Positions 10,374-21,721 of a stretch of DNA of 64,000 nt are shown here, piece by piece. The position numbers were made by a program, and so were the translations under genes. The DNA is from Acheta domesticus. Taxonomy: Eukaryota; Arthropoda; Insecta; Orthoptera; Gryllidae. The notes below the pieces were generated by a model. The model did not search any database. It worked only from the letters and a program-made list of their open reading frames with translations, and was not told the DNA's origin. Location: assembly GCA_031308135.1 (NCBI GenBank), contig JAHLJT010008756.1, positions 73,753,821 to 73,817,820 on the forward strand, read 5' to 3'. Each line of letters opens with the position of its first letter. Position 1 is the first letter of the stretch.

Positions 10374-10496
10374 ACGATGGATTTTGGATGAGGTGGGAAT
10401 TATCACCACCATTCATCAAAGGTATGCGCAAGATCTGTCCCCTTTTTTGTACCGCATTTGTGGCGTCATATGAGACGCCCAATATTAAATTCAGTA

Positions 10497-11103
10497 TGTG
10501 CATTCAGAGAACTGAATTGCACACAGGGACGAGAGGAAACGGCGGGCGCGTCGAGCTGACGCCTCGCAGAACAAAAGGGGTATTTTTGGAAGACGGGGAA
10601 ATCCAGCAGGCAAGTCGGGGGTGAGACATTCCTAGGGTGGCGGTTGTGACGCGCGTTGTCATGGCGCCAGAGTTGAGAACCCCGAAAGGAAGCTGGGGTT
10701 AGAATTCGGCTGGCGGATGCGGCTATGTGACGTAGTTCCGTCAGACGAGCCCAGCGGGTATATAAGCAACGAGAGCAAGCGTCTCGTTCTCCAATTTCTC
10801 ACAGGTCCGGTCGCGGCGAGTCGTGCGTGTGTGGATGCGCGGCGGGTGTAGCTCGAGTAGGACGAGTAAGGGGCCGGCGCTCATGCGTCGTGAGAGTAAG
10901 TTAGCGGTCGTGGTGGCCGAAGTTTTTCCTTCTGGAACGGGACGGTCCGTCCGCCCATTTGTAAATATGTACATAATTATTCAGGTGTCGGAGTTCATTG
11001 AATTAATAAGTATTTGCAAACGTTCACATCTGTGGATTATTTTCTTTCTCTTGGCACAGGCCAAGACGCCACACATTCATGGCCCAACAAGTGCAATGTA
11101 ACA
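10497..11103 (+). promoter_or_regulatory. Promoter-bearing GC-rich block, possible solo LTR
   Basis: Contains a strong TATA box (TATATAAG, 10759-10766) in GC-rich sequence, followed downstream by a T/A-rich part. If it is an LTR, TGTGCATT at 10497 and ATGTAACA ending at 11103 give TG...CA ends, flanked by AGTA on both sides (10493-10496 and 11104-11107). A 4-bp match is weak evidence and there is no second copy to compare. It could equally be a host promoter or a repeat fragment. Confidence 0.3.
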
Positions 11104-11105
11104 AG

Positions 11106-11520
11106 TATGCTCACTGGCGGAGATTTCATTGACACGATTGATCACGACACAACGTTTTTTAAATACTCGTTAGATGATGAAAGCTGGTGCTATCAGCACG
11201 ATCCGGTGTCTAATCAATAAATTACTGTTCATTGATGTCCCCTCGACACAAAAAGAGCTGCCTATACGAGTCCACAATGAAGGCACTCCTGCTTGCAATG
11301 TTTGGCGACGTCATGATCCACCATGAATTTGTCCTAGAAAGAAAAACCGCCAACAGCGAATCCTACGAAGCTGTTCCAAAAAGATCAGGACTGCCCATGC
11401 AACGACCTTCCCAACACTTTCAACTTATCCAAAACTTAGTACTGCGCATCATTCGCCCAGTGGCAAGTGGAGTTTCTTGCAAGGCAAAGCAGCCCGCAAT
11501 CCGTGTAGGTAACTTCATGG
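11106..11520 (+). pseudogene. mariner transposase relic
   Basis: The frame ending at 11220 carries DFIDTIDHD, FFKYS, then DDESWCYQHDP, matching the mariner catalytic-core region around 'TGDETWCYQYDPETK' (second catalytic Asp region). After a stop, another frame (about 11235-11390) continues with SPRHKK, KALLLAMFGD and IHHEFV, matching the next conserved mariner block. A third frame adds VEFLARQ near 11480. Frames change and stops intervene, so it is dead. The N-terminal DNA-binding domain, the third catalytic Asp region and both terminal inverted repeats were not found. Confidence 0.72.
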
Positions 11521-11529
11521 TTTAAATGT

Positions 11530-13040
11530 CAAAAGTGCATTATGTCCACCGAGTGTTACTTTGATAGTGAATCAAGAGATTTTTTCTACGCTTCGCTTTC
11601 TCTATTTTATGCGTCCATTCACCGAACTTTTCACACGCACCTTGAATGTTGAGTTTCATCGCAGTCGTACTAGTAAAAATTGACGTTTCGTCAAAATTGA
11701 ATTTCAAAATCTTCGGTAAATCAAACTCATATATCAGTAATAACAGTATATTGTGAGAATAACTGAACAATGACCAGTCTGAAATCAATTTTCAGTATCA
11801 TACCAAGAACCGAATGTTGTAGTCTGACGTTTGAAGACGACGAATCATCCGAATCTCCTTGGTCCCAAGTTGCAGCCGGGTCGCCCAAGTAGCCTGAGAA
11901 GTTCAAGTCTGCGTCGCCCTCGTACACTGTCCTGTATCACCAATACTCGCATCTATTTTGTTTGTAGATATTCTCTTTTTTTAATATTTCCTTTGTTCGA
12001 CGTAATTATATCTTTCACGCATTTTAAACACTTAAATACAAATAAAGTAAGTGAATAGTTTTGTAAATAACAGTCTAATAACAATGTCTAAATAATATAT
12101 CACATACAAATTAGAAAAAAAAGGATATGAAGGAAGAATTCTTCATTAAACGTTTGTTTGGTATTTGAAACAAGATAATTAAACAAGATGGGGTAGGTTT
12201 TCAGAATATCTAGATTTAATTCACAGAATAAGATTTACTTTTTTTGTCCCAAGAGGTATACATGCGAGGTCACTCAAACTTGATTGATAAATTGATTTAT
12301 TATTATTTCTTTTAACACTTGCTCACTTCTTATGCTCCCTTATTCCTTCAAAATGTCCCGCAAGACTTTGTTTTGAATTATATTCAATATTCTAAGATTA
12401 GTTTTAGCAATATCGTCTAATATTGTACATGCATTCATTACTAAGTTAATGTATGTCGACTGTATAATTCAACCTTCATTTACATGTACTCCCTCCCAAC
12501 CGTCGAGCCAACCGTAAAAATCCGCTGGCTGTTTTTCGTCGAACATACCGTAATCGTTCACGTTATGGGAAGACAAAATTTGACCCTAAAAATTAAGAAG
12601 GAACGAAAAAATGAAGTAAAACGATAATAAAAATGTATTCAATTCGAAAAAAAATATCAGCAGTCTTTATCAGCATTCGAACTCCCGTACATTGGTTTAG
12701 CAAGCAGTTTTTTATCTGTGGAAAAGCAATAAAGACAAAAATTGAATCAGTTTTTGATTTTTTATACCGGATATACATGAATATACGATACATCATTGTA
12801 TTCCCCTTTTTGTGATCTATCCATTGCTAGTGAGAAAAATGTGTACCAAATAAACAATCAAAAAATTATTTCCTCAAAACTAAGAATATTTAAAACAATA
12901 TCTCAAAGCCATATTGATTGCTCCACGATTCCGCATTGTTAAGTGAAACTGCATTTTGATATCGGGAATAGTGTAAAAGTTATGACAGTCGCTCATAGCT
13001 GGCGGGTCATCTGAATATTTCATTAATTCAAGAACAAATT
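11530..13040. other. AT-rich stretch, nothing recognised
   Basis: No repeat, RNA gene or coding motif seen. Short frames at 12593-12815 on both strands are composition-driven. Confidence 0.4.
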
Positions 13041-13059
13041 ACACAAAAACTCCTAATTT

Positions 13060-13560
13060 AGTAAAAAAGGGTTTATGACCTTTTTAATGATCTGATTAGA
13101 CAGTTGAAGTAAAAATTTCTATCTTTATTTTTATACTTTTTTAATGTTAAAATCTTGCAATTTTCGAAGAAATTGGATATGACTTTACTTCAAGATGTCT
13201 TTCAGCTACAGATTTTATTAAGAAAAATCTCTATCTTTAATGTCTTGCTTGGGGGAAAACTTTAGCAATTTTTCAAAAACCAGCAATTTCAACGAAAATT
13301 AGACTGCACCGATCTCTTAAACATCTGTTACGCTACGCGAGGACAAAGTTTAGTGAACAAATTTGGGACCATTTTTTAGAACATTTTGTGTATTCCTGAA
13401 AGTACCCTCAAAAATCTCAATATCATTTTAAATTCTTCGAGTATCGAGGTCGATCAGATCGATCGACAAAATCGACTGACCAGTTTGGGCGCTAACGTTG
13501 ATCACAGACGAGCACACTGACAGACGTTTATTCATTTAACGTCTTTTTAACGTATTTAAC
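13060..13560 (+). repeat. Family R copy, partial
   Basis: Carries the ordered R segments: 'ATTTTCGAAGAAATTGG', a GAC/CTGCACC segment, 'GTACCCTCAAAAATCTCAAT', 'TCGAGGTCGATCAGATCGAT', then 'GGGCGCTAACGTTGATCACA' and 'GACAGACGTTT'. The 3' terminus (GGGAAAGTAAAA) is missing. Confidence 0.7.
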
Positions 13561-14548
13561 ATTGAAAACTGCGCGACGTGCTGTGAGAAGTGTATTTTGT
13601 GCCCGTTATTTGAAATTCTGGAATCCCTACCATAATCCATATACAAGCTGATTTCTGAATACAGTTGAAATGAGCATTTTTGACAAGAATTGATAAGAAA
13701 ATTCGCTCCAGTACAATAAGAAAAAGACAAATAAGATGCAGATTTTGGCTATTATTTCTCTTCGTGCCCTTCGTGAAGGAATCATGGAGGACTTCCTGCC
13801 ATGAGAACATGGAGTACAATAATTTGAATAACTATATTGCCCATAGAACTCAGACGTGCATAGATAGTCAAGTTACATTTATGTCCAGAAGCAAAATATG
13901 GAGCCATCTCAGCATTTGCTCGAAGGATCAGGGAAGCTGGACGAAAAACCTGTCCATGATGGGAGTGGCGTCTCATTGATCCAGAAGCTAAGATACAATA
14001 CGTTTTACTGGTTGCTTAGAATTATACAATCCAAATGGTCATTAATAAATATAACATCATTGTTAAAATTAATATCAACTATCCTTTTTGATGCTTGGTG
14101 TAAGTCTCTAATTGTATAGAAACAGTTATGCAGCAGAAAAGGTGTTGCTTGGCACTTAAACTTGTTTATCGCATTTAATTGTTTAATGTCATCCTGCAAT
14201 GTGTTGTAAAACAAAGTACATGTATTGTATGTGAACTTAAATGTGATCATACATTAATTGTGTGTGAACGTATTGCAACATTGAGCAAAACACGATTACA
14301 ATACATTCTCTTCTTACGTACGGGCGAGATTTTCAAAATTCTAGGAAAATAATTTTGAAAAATTGAAATCTGAATGGACAACGATTTTTCAAAATCTCAG
14401 ATAAAAGGCCTTTACTTATGTGCATACTTCACAAAGTGATTAACAAGCTACAACTTTGCGCAACAGGGAGCATTGCCTACCAGTATGTGTTCCGAAAGCA
14501 GAAGCCCAAAAACTATATTATTCCATTTTTAAGTAAAATACAAAATTA
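13561..14548. other. AT-rich stretch, nothing recognised
   Basis: Overlapping frames on both strands at 13556-13979 show no domain. No repeat match seen. Confidence 0.35.
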
Positions 14549-15030
14549 ACTAGTCATGCTGTAAAATAGCACAGACTTTCTCGTGGCAACATTTTCTGAT
14601 TTCCATGGAGTGGGTTGGCTTTAGTCTCGCCAACTACCATCTATCGCCGCCCAAAATGCATTTTTTGAAGTATCCCCAATTTTTCCGTTTCGTAATGGTA
14701 GATTCGAAATATTAGTTTTAGAATATTAAAGAAGAGTAGAACCTCGTATACAACAATTGTCGTTGAAGAATTTGGAGACTTAAAAAATCGTTCAAGACTT
14801 AGTGTAAATTCGAAATTTGAAGCTCTGTTTCACATGAATCATTTGAGTTTCCGACAAACTTCGTTTGAAGCCATTTGAAGCACTTTCACTCAGAAATGCT
14901 ACAAATGTGTACAAATTGCTATAAATGTGCGTATTAACGAAGTGAAAGATATTTTTTTTAAATTCCATAAATTTTCGACTCAGGCCAGATTGACAGAGGT
15001 TTGATCAGTTTGGAAAAAATCGCACGCACT
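14549..15030 (+). repeat. Family R copy, 5' part
   Basis: Starts with ACTAGTCATG, then AATAGCACAGACTTTCTCGT, the 5' terminus shared with 16148, 18751 and 57475. It continues through the 'CGCCGCCCAAAATGCATTTT' block and stops after 'GTTTGGAAAAAATCGCACG'. Confidence 0.75.
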
Positions 15031-16147
15031 ATAATAATAGAAATTAGTGAAAGAAGTGCAGGGTTTCGTGGACACGTGTATGATACGGTGATCATGACAT
15101 GATATGGAAATTAGGAAAGTGAAGGTGATAAGAATAATTTCGGACGATCGAGTGCGGCGGAGAAGATACGAGAGGAGAATACCTTCGTTACGGAGAGGTG
15201 TTAGGACATTTAAGGAGAAATCGCGCATCCAGTAATTACTAACTTGTCGACGCAACTACGTATGTGCTGTATAGTGGTGCAGAATCATACAATTAGAAGG
15301 CGTAATTTCAATAATTGTGCAAAGGAGTAGACGGCGAGGCAGTGCAGGCGTGGGATAATAAAACTCTTCGTGGATACGTGCATGAATGTGAAGTGCGCAC
15401 CACCTTGGAAACGGTGGATGGGGGATCTGCTGTGGCGGGCAGAGAGCGACGGCATGGTCGCGTAGCGGCGCCAAGCGCCAAGGTCAACTAATGGCAGCCG
15501 ACACCGGTAAACAAAAGGCGTCGCGTGCGGTGGTGAGCGGAGAGGCAGCAACAACGGAGTGAAGTACAATAGATAAGTCAATAAGAGTTACAAGTAAATC
15601 TATTAGGGAGCGGATGTGGTTTCCGCATATTCAGAATGCTTATTGGAGTAATGTAAAGAAAGTTTAACATTTCCTGTGACAAAAGTAGACGGTTTGTGAA
15701 TGCAGAGAGAGAAAGGGGGACGGAGACGGAATATTTAAGGAATACTGTTGGGTGATTTGTCAGTGCATGATGTGTTGTAATACGCAGTTAAATTGATGGT
15801 TGACTGATTGTGCCGGGAGCTCCCGTGAAATCATAATCCGGATAAGGGTATTAAGGGAACGATTAGAATAAAGAGTGTATGGTAATTAGACACGTAATCA
15901 GATAAATATCATGAAAAGTGGTCAGTTGATTGTTCAGTGATGATTAGTAATAATTCGAATGTAATGTTAATTGTTCCATTGCAATAAATCCTATTTTTGT
16001 GTTGATAAAAGTAAATCAAGTTCAAACATACTCATCAATAGCATCCCCGTAAAAGAATCCCTTGACCCTAACAAATAAAATTATGATGTGTGTTTTCCTG
16101 ATTACCTATCAAGGTAAGTACGGTCACAGTATGTATTCAAGACAGTT
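15031..16147. other. Unassigned 1.1-kb segment between two R copies
   Basis: Purine-rich on the plus strand, with an internal repeated block (TTCGTGGACACGTGTATGAT near 15064, TTCGTGGATACGTGCATGAA near 15367). It directly abuts the truncated R copy at 15030, so it may be an insertion, but no terminal repeats or duplication were found. Minus frames at 14980-15581 have no recognisable domain. Confidence 0.35.
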
Positions 16148-18740
16148 ACTAGTTATGTTAGAGAATAGCACAGACTTCCTCGTATTAGTTTTTTAATTTT
16201 CTTTTGTTTGGGTTTGCTACTCGAACTTGCCAGGTACTCCTGTTAGCTGCCATCTAACGCCGCCCAAAGTAGATTATTTTGAAAATTTGTCGGTTTCCTA
16301 ATAGTCGAACCGAAATATTACTTTAAGAATATTGTAGAATAGACCTGCACAATGGCTGCTCCCGCGGGCATTCTGCACTTGCGAGCCGCTCGCCTGCCCG
16401 TGGCAGCGCCGAAAGTGCAAGTAGTGAGGAGTAGGAAGCTTTGCGGGGAGGGGAGAAGTCTGACGTAGCACGACGCGGCGCGTAGATTGAATGTCTGGGC
16501 GTCTAATACAATGATCCATGCTTCAAAATTATATGCCCATTTGTTTAAATGGATTATATCTAGTATTTCAAGTTACCAGGGTCATAATTTACCGTTTACG
16601 TTCTGTGCACTGCTGTATATCCACCTTTGTATCCACCACTGTATGTGTTTTCATTTTCTAATTTTTTTAAAGAAAATAACATGCTCATTGTGACTCTTAA
16701 GCATTATTTTAAAGCAATAGCTTTAAAATATATGCTTATATATAAGAGAAAAATATTGTTTAATTGTAACACAAAATTGCAATTTAATAATTGATTGTTC
16801 ACCAGGAATGGTATAATCTCCAAATCATAGAAAAATGAACAAAATCATGAGAGCAATCTCTCACATCAAGATTGACATAAAAATAGAATATGTGGCAATT
16901 CCAAGAAGGGTAATGTTTAATAGCACATTTGGAACCATTTTTCCCCATTATGAAACTGAATAAAAGAGATCAACGAGCAAACTTCTGTCACGATATGTTA
17001 CGGACAATCATAAGATAATCATGGGTATTGGTTAAATAGAATGCAAAGGGCTTTATATTTTTATATGATGTCGTAAACGACTCCACACTCTTGTCAGAAA
17101 TTAGAACAGAAAATAATCATGATTTTTTTAAGAACAATATGTTTTTGCTTTGAGAGAACCGTATTATTCAGTTAAACATAGTTAATAAAAATAGTTTATT
17201 GCTGTCATCATCAAACCAAAACAATTCAGTATCACAATTTTGTGTTTAGCACAACACTAAATTTATTATTACATCGTAGCAAAGCGAATTACATTATAAG
17301 CCCTACAAGCAATTATAATACTTGGTGTCGAAATCTAATATGTATAATTCGTTGTAGTTTCATATTTCGCCCTGTCATATATCGAGAACAAACATTTGCA
17401 ATATAATACAAAAGACTATATTACTTGAACTGTATATGACCGTCATGCTCTTGCCGATTGCTCTTTAACTTTACGCGCTATCTTTCGAATTGCGCATTCT
17501 GATTGGTGGACCCCACTCCTAGATTGGGTCTCATCCCCACCCTTCATCGATTTTCTCATTTGCACCCGAGTTGCCCGCACGCAGCTCCTGAGGTCAGTGA
17601 AAGTGCAAAATGCTGTGCAGGTCTGTTGTAGAAGAATAAAACATCGTTCTATATCGAAATTTTTGTTGAAAAAATTTGGAGTCATTTTTAAGAAATTTTA
17701 GTTTCAGCGTAACTGCAAATGAGAAATTTGAACTTTTTTCAGAGGAATGTATTGAGTTTTCGAAAAACTTTATTGAAACACTTCCAATCGCAACTGCAAT
17801 AATGGATACACATTGCCTGAAATGTGCATATGAACGGTCTGAGAGATATTAAATAAAATACATCTGTGTTTTTGAGAGAATGGCTTTTAAGCGTTTCTGA
17901 AAATGCGGAATTTTGAACTAATTTTTACACAAAACTTCGAGAAATTTCGAGAAACATTATAAGAATTCATTAGAAGCACATGTACTAATAAATTTAATAA
18001 TGTGGACGAATCATCTCTAATGTAAATATTAACGACGGGAGAGGCAAGTAAAAAAATTACATTTGTGAGATTTTTGAAATAACAAACAAAAGAATAGAGC
18101 AATATGGCGTTTATGTTATCTGGAATAGATTTATACTTACCACTATGTTATTTTTTAAAATTTCACATTATATTGCTCGAAAACTAATAAAATTTTGAAA
18201 AAAGTTCAAGACCTTAATGAAAGAACTATGGAGAAAAATGTTACTTGAAGAAAAGAATCTCTATCTTCAATTGTGTAGTTGTAGGAAGACGCCAAAAATA
18301 TTCAAACTATGGAAATTTTCAAAAATTCAGATCTAAATGTGAAAAACGGACCTATGCTTTATTGTTAACTTATTTTACTCTATTTCTCTAAATATTTAAA
18401 AAAATTGGAGCCGTTTTTGAGAAAGTTTTGAAAATGCACTAGTGACTTCATGTTAAGTACCTCTCAATTTTAAAGAATGTTTTTCAAAGTATCAAAGTTA
18501 CGAGTCGAGCCTGATCGACTGAGGATATCCATTTTGGAAAAATCCTACGTATGGTTTAAGTGCTAGTGGTGTTCAGAGATGGACGGATGGGCGGACGTTT
18601 TTAACATAAACCACACTTTCGGTATCACGGGCCCCCACTTTTTTGTGTATTTCCGATGAAATTTCGAAATATATTTACCTCAACGTTATACAGCTTTCTC
18701 TATACTATGTGTATTACTCCGTACGTATACGAGAAAATAA
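16148..18740 (+). repeat. Family R copy split by a hAT-type insertion
   Basis: The 5' part is 16148-16339 (ACTAGTTATG, AATAGCACAGACTTCC, then the CGCCGCCCAAAGTAG block). The sequence resumes at 17634 and runs to GTACGTATACGAGAAAATAA at about 18740. Comparison with 14549-15030 shows that the two parts join without loss once the 16340-17625 insertion and one duplicated 8-mer are removed. It includes the 'CCTGATCGACTGAGGATATC' and 'GTTCAGAGATGGACGGATGG' segments. Confidence 0.8.
16340..17625. mobile_element. hAT-type non-autonomous element
   Basis: Ends TAGACCTGCACA...TGTGCAGGTCTG form a terminal inverted repeat matching at 11 of 12 positions. They are flanked by the perfect 8-bp direct repeat TTGTAGAA (16332-16339 and 17626-17633). 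An 8-bp duplication and CAG-type ends are the signature of the hAT superfamily. Subterminal similarity continues (GCATTYTGCACTT read inward from both ends). The 1286-bp interior has no transposase frame, so it needs an autonomous partner. It lies inside a family R copy and is therefore younger than that copy. Confidence 0.88.
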
Positions 18741-18750
18741 TTAGTGGATA

Positions 18751-19762
18751 CAGAATGGCACAGACTTTCCCGTATTAGCTTTCTATTTCCTTTGGTCTCT
18801 GCTAGTTTTTGGGACTTGCCACGTACTCTTGCTGGCCACCTATCCTAAATGGCAATTTTCTTCGAAAACTTTGACGCCGTTTTTTAGAAAATGGCGTTTA
18901 ATCGTTACTGTAAATTCGAATTGATTTAAAAAGATACATTTTTTTTAAGTTTTAAAACAACAAAAGAATAGAGTAATTGGACGCTTATGTCATCTCATAG
19001 AGTATTGTAATTTTTGAAAAAGCCAACCAGTAGAGCAATATGGCTTTTATGTCATCTGATAGAGTACATTTACCACTATCCCTACCAAAAGTTTAAAGAA
19101 CAAATTTGGAGCCATTCTTGAGAAAATCTTGTTTTTGGTATTTTATAAAATTGCACGTATTGCAAGTAATATTGCACAAAAACTGCCAAAATTTGCCAAA
19201 AAAATGTGCATGATCTTAATGAAAGAATTCACATTAGAGAACAAATATTTGATGGAAAAATTCCTATCTTCAATTTTGTAGTTGTAGGAAGATGCCGAAA
19301 AAAATTCAAACGTTTGCAATTTTCTAAAATTTAGAGTTAACCGTGGAAATCGGACCAATGCCACCTTTATACGTGTATTTTCCTCTGTCCTCACAATAAA
19401 TTTAATAAAAATATTAGGAGTCGTTTTTTTCGTAAAATTTGAAAATTTCCGGGGGGCTTCATGTAAAGTATCCCCAAATTTTGAAGAAAGATTTTCAAAA
19501 TCGCAGCACTTCGAGTTGAGCCATATATTCTGGGGAATATTCATTTTGGAAAAAATCCTACGAATGGTTTAGGCGGTAATCGTGTTTACAGACGGACAGA
19601 CTGACGGACGTACAGATAGACGTTTTGAGGGGAAAAAATCACTTTTTCGATATCAGGGGACCACAAAACGTGTATTTCCGTTGAAATCTCAAAATTGATT
19701 TTCCGCAGCATTACATGACTTTACCTATACCACGTATAAGTATGTATACGGGAAAGTAAAAA
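18751..19762 (+). repeat. Family R copy, best-preserved reference
   Basis: Runs from CAGAATGGCACAGACTTTCC to TATACGGGAAAGTAAAA. The ends contain ACTTTCCCGTAT and its exact reverse complement ATACGGGAAAGT, so a 12-bp near-terminal inverted repeat is visible. Internal order: GCTGGCCACC block, 'AGAGCAATATGGCTTTTATG', 'GTTGTAGGAAGATGCCGAAA', 'CCGGGGGGCTTCATGTAAAG', 'GTTGAGCCATATATTCTGGG', 'CAGACGGACAGACTGACGGA', 'TTCGATATCAGGGGACC' and 'CCGCAGCATTACATGACTTT'. No long frame is present. It looks like a non-autonomous DNA element, but no flanking duplication was recognised. Confidence 0.8.
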
Positions 19763-19883
19763 TGTCAGGTTACATCAGAGCAATCAGTTCGCTCTGTCGT
19801 CGTCTCTAGGAGTACGTGCGTTATCACCCAGAGTGCCCTGGAGAGAAAATAAAACATTTCTTTAAACATCCGTTGAAAGCACA

Positions 19884-20112
19884 GTACGGCCGAGTGCTTA
19901 GCTCAAGGTCTCTGATCTTCTAGTGCGTTCCCGTTGGGGAACGTAGGTTCGATCCTGACTGAGGTGTGTGGATTTTCGACGGGCGCAAAGTCATACAGTG
20001 GTCATGTCATGCTTGAAGCATGTAAAAGAACCCTGACAGGTGCCCTGAAAATTAAATCTCTCCGGCTATTTTAACAGCCGTCTAAAGATAGCTGCGGTAA
20101 GAAACCAAACCA
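19884..20112 (+). mobile_element. SINE-B, tRNA-derived
   Basis: Head with A-box-like TAGCTCAAGGT (19899-19909) and perfect B box GGTTCGATCCT (19946-19956), 37 nt apart start to start apart from a longer variable region, as in class II tRNAs. The body continues to 'GTAAGAAACCAAACCA'. It is unrelated to SINE-A. I do not call it a tRNA gene because no acceptor stem or CCA-end pairing is seen and the sequence runs on well past tRNA length. Confidence 0.65.
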
Positions 20113-21076
20113 GTGAAAACATATCCAAAATTAAATGCTAAAATGATGTTAATTAAGAGCTCTATTCTCGAATTTTAAGCTCTTGTGGGTTTCCCAAAAT
20201 TGTGAGGGCTTCTAGCTTTAGTCTAAAGCTAGCAGCGCCCGCCTGGAAAATAGAACTTCACCTAGAAGTCAACGAAAATATATCCAAAATCAAAGACTAC
20301 TAAAAGGCTCTGGGAAAAAGTTGTTCCATCTTTTACTTTCCAAAAATCAGATAAGTTCAAAGAGAAACAGTAACATATGTTCTTATGGGCTAATTTAGAC
20401 GAAAACTCAAAAACCTCCGAAAATGCGAAATACTTACGGAAAATTAAAGAAAGAAAAAGAAATGTAAAAAAATATTTTTTTCAGATAATTTTTAGAAGAA
20501 GGGATCTACAAAGGGAAACAGGTAAGAAACGTTCTAGTAATATAATCTAGTAAACGTTCTTGTTAATATAATGAATTGGAGGTCTAATTTTACTAATATG
20601 CAATTGTTGTTATAAAAAATTATGTTAATGAGGATTTCAAAGTTTTAAAATCTTAAAACGGGGGATGTTTCGTTACCGGAAAAGCCCAAAAAGCCCTGTA
20701 CTTTATTCTTAAGCTCGGACGCGCTTTAGTGTATCTCAGAACTACAGTTTTGAATTCAGTGACCTTTGTTTAACGACAACGAACTGATGGTTTTGAACAA
20801 TTATTGTTTGAACTGAATATAGAAGAGCAATTTGTGAAAATGAGAATAAATCCACAAATATACTGACACTAGTGGTGCTATAACAGTACATACATTCTCG
20901 CATTATTGGAAACCGCAATATTTCTATACTACGTAACTAACACCTCATCTATTACTTGGAAACGTTCATTTCAACCCATTCAAACAAAGCGCTTGTGATG
21001 TATATTTGCATTCATTTCGATAGTTGGAGCAGCAATCATTTCTTACCTTTACAAATAAAACAGACAAGAATAATAC
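20113..21076. other. Unassigned stretch with a small hairpin
   Basis: A hairpin-forming GGCTTCTAGCTTTAG / CTAAAGCTAGCAGCGCC pair lies near 20208-20238. Otherwise nothing recognised. Confidence 0.4.
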
Positions 21077-21080
21077 TTAA

Positions 21081-21717
21081 CTGGTAACGTGCGGTCTCTG
21101 AGACCGCTGAGGAAAAATAAACGCGTAGCCCTCCTTTCTGGTACGTTGCAATAAGTTATTCTTTACAATACTTTCTTATCTCTTTCTAAAATACGCTCAC
21201 GCGGGGCAGGGGATCCAGTGACAGCCGTTCGCCTTTGAGAGCCAGTTGAAGTGTCGGAGCGGTCTCGCAGACCTCACATCACCAGTAGTGGGACTTTTCT
21301 TCCCACAGTGAATGTTCATTGCAAATTTTTTATTAATGGATAATTTTCGTATAACAATGCATTATCGTATTTAAATGAAGGATTTTTAATGTAGTGGATA
21401 ATATTTCAAACCATTCTACTTAACCATTCTCCTTAAGATAATTAATAGTGAAGGAACAGTATGAAACAAATTATAGCCAGGTATTTACTCGGCGAGTAAC
21501 AAATAATTATATTATTCTCATTTTAGATACTATTATAATATTATTTTCATATTTAACAACAAATCTTTTTATTTTCTTGTTTATTATAGCATTGTTAACG
21601 TGAAGAAAAATTGTCAAGTCAACATGGAATGGAACACCGAAAATAATCTGCTTAAAACTTTTGGGGTCTCACAGACCGCACGTCACCGGTGTGAGAAGTT
21701 TGAAGACACGTCACCAG
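21081..21717. mobile_element. piggyBac-type non-autonomous element
   Basis: Bounded on both sides by TTAA (21077-21080 and 21718-21721), the obligatory piggyBac target. The ends CTGGTAACGTG and CACGTCACCAG are inverted repeats (10 of 11). Just inside lie GCGGTCTCTGAGACCGC on the left and GGTCTCACAGACCGC on the right. A third, end-like copy lies inside at about 21258-21295. The 637-bp interior is AT-rich without a transposase frame, so it is a MITE. Confidence 0.83.
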
Positions 21718-21721
21718 TTAA

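Noticed and set aside
11672..11683. GACGTTTCGTC as a third hammerhead-like motif
   Set aside because: No CUGANGA box or stem II at the required distance.
19884..19960. tRNA gene
   Set aside because: A and B boxes are present but there is no acceptor stem and the sequence continues as a SINE body.
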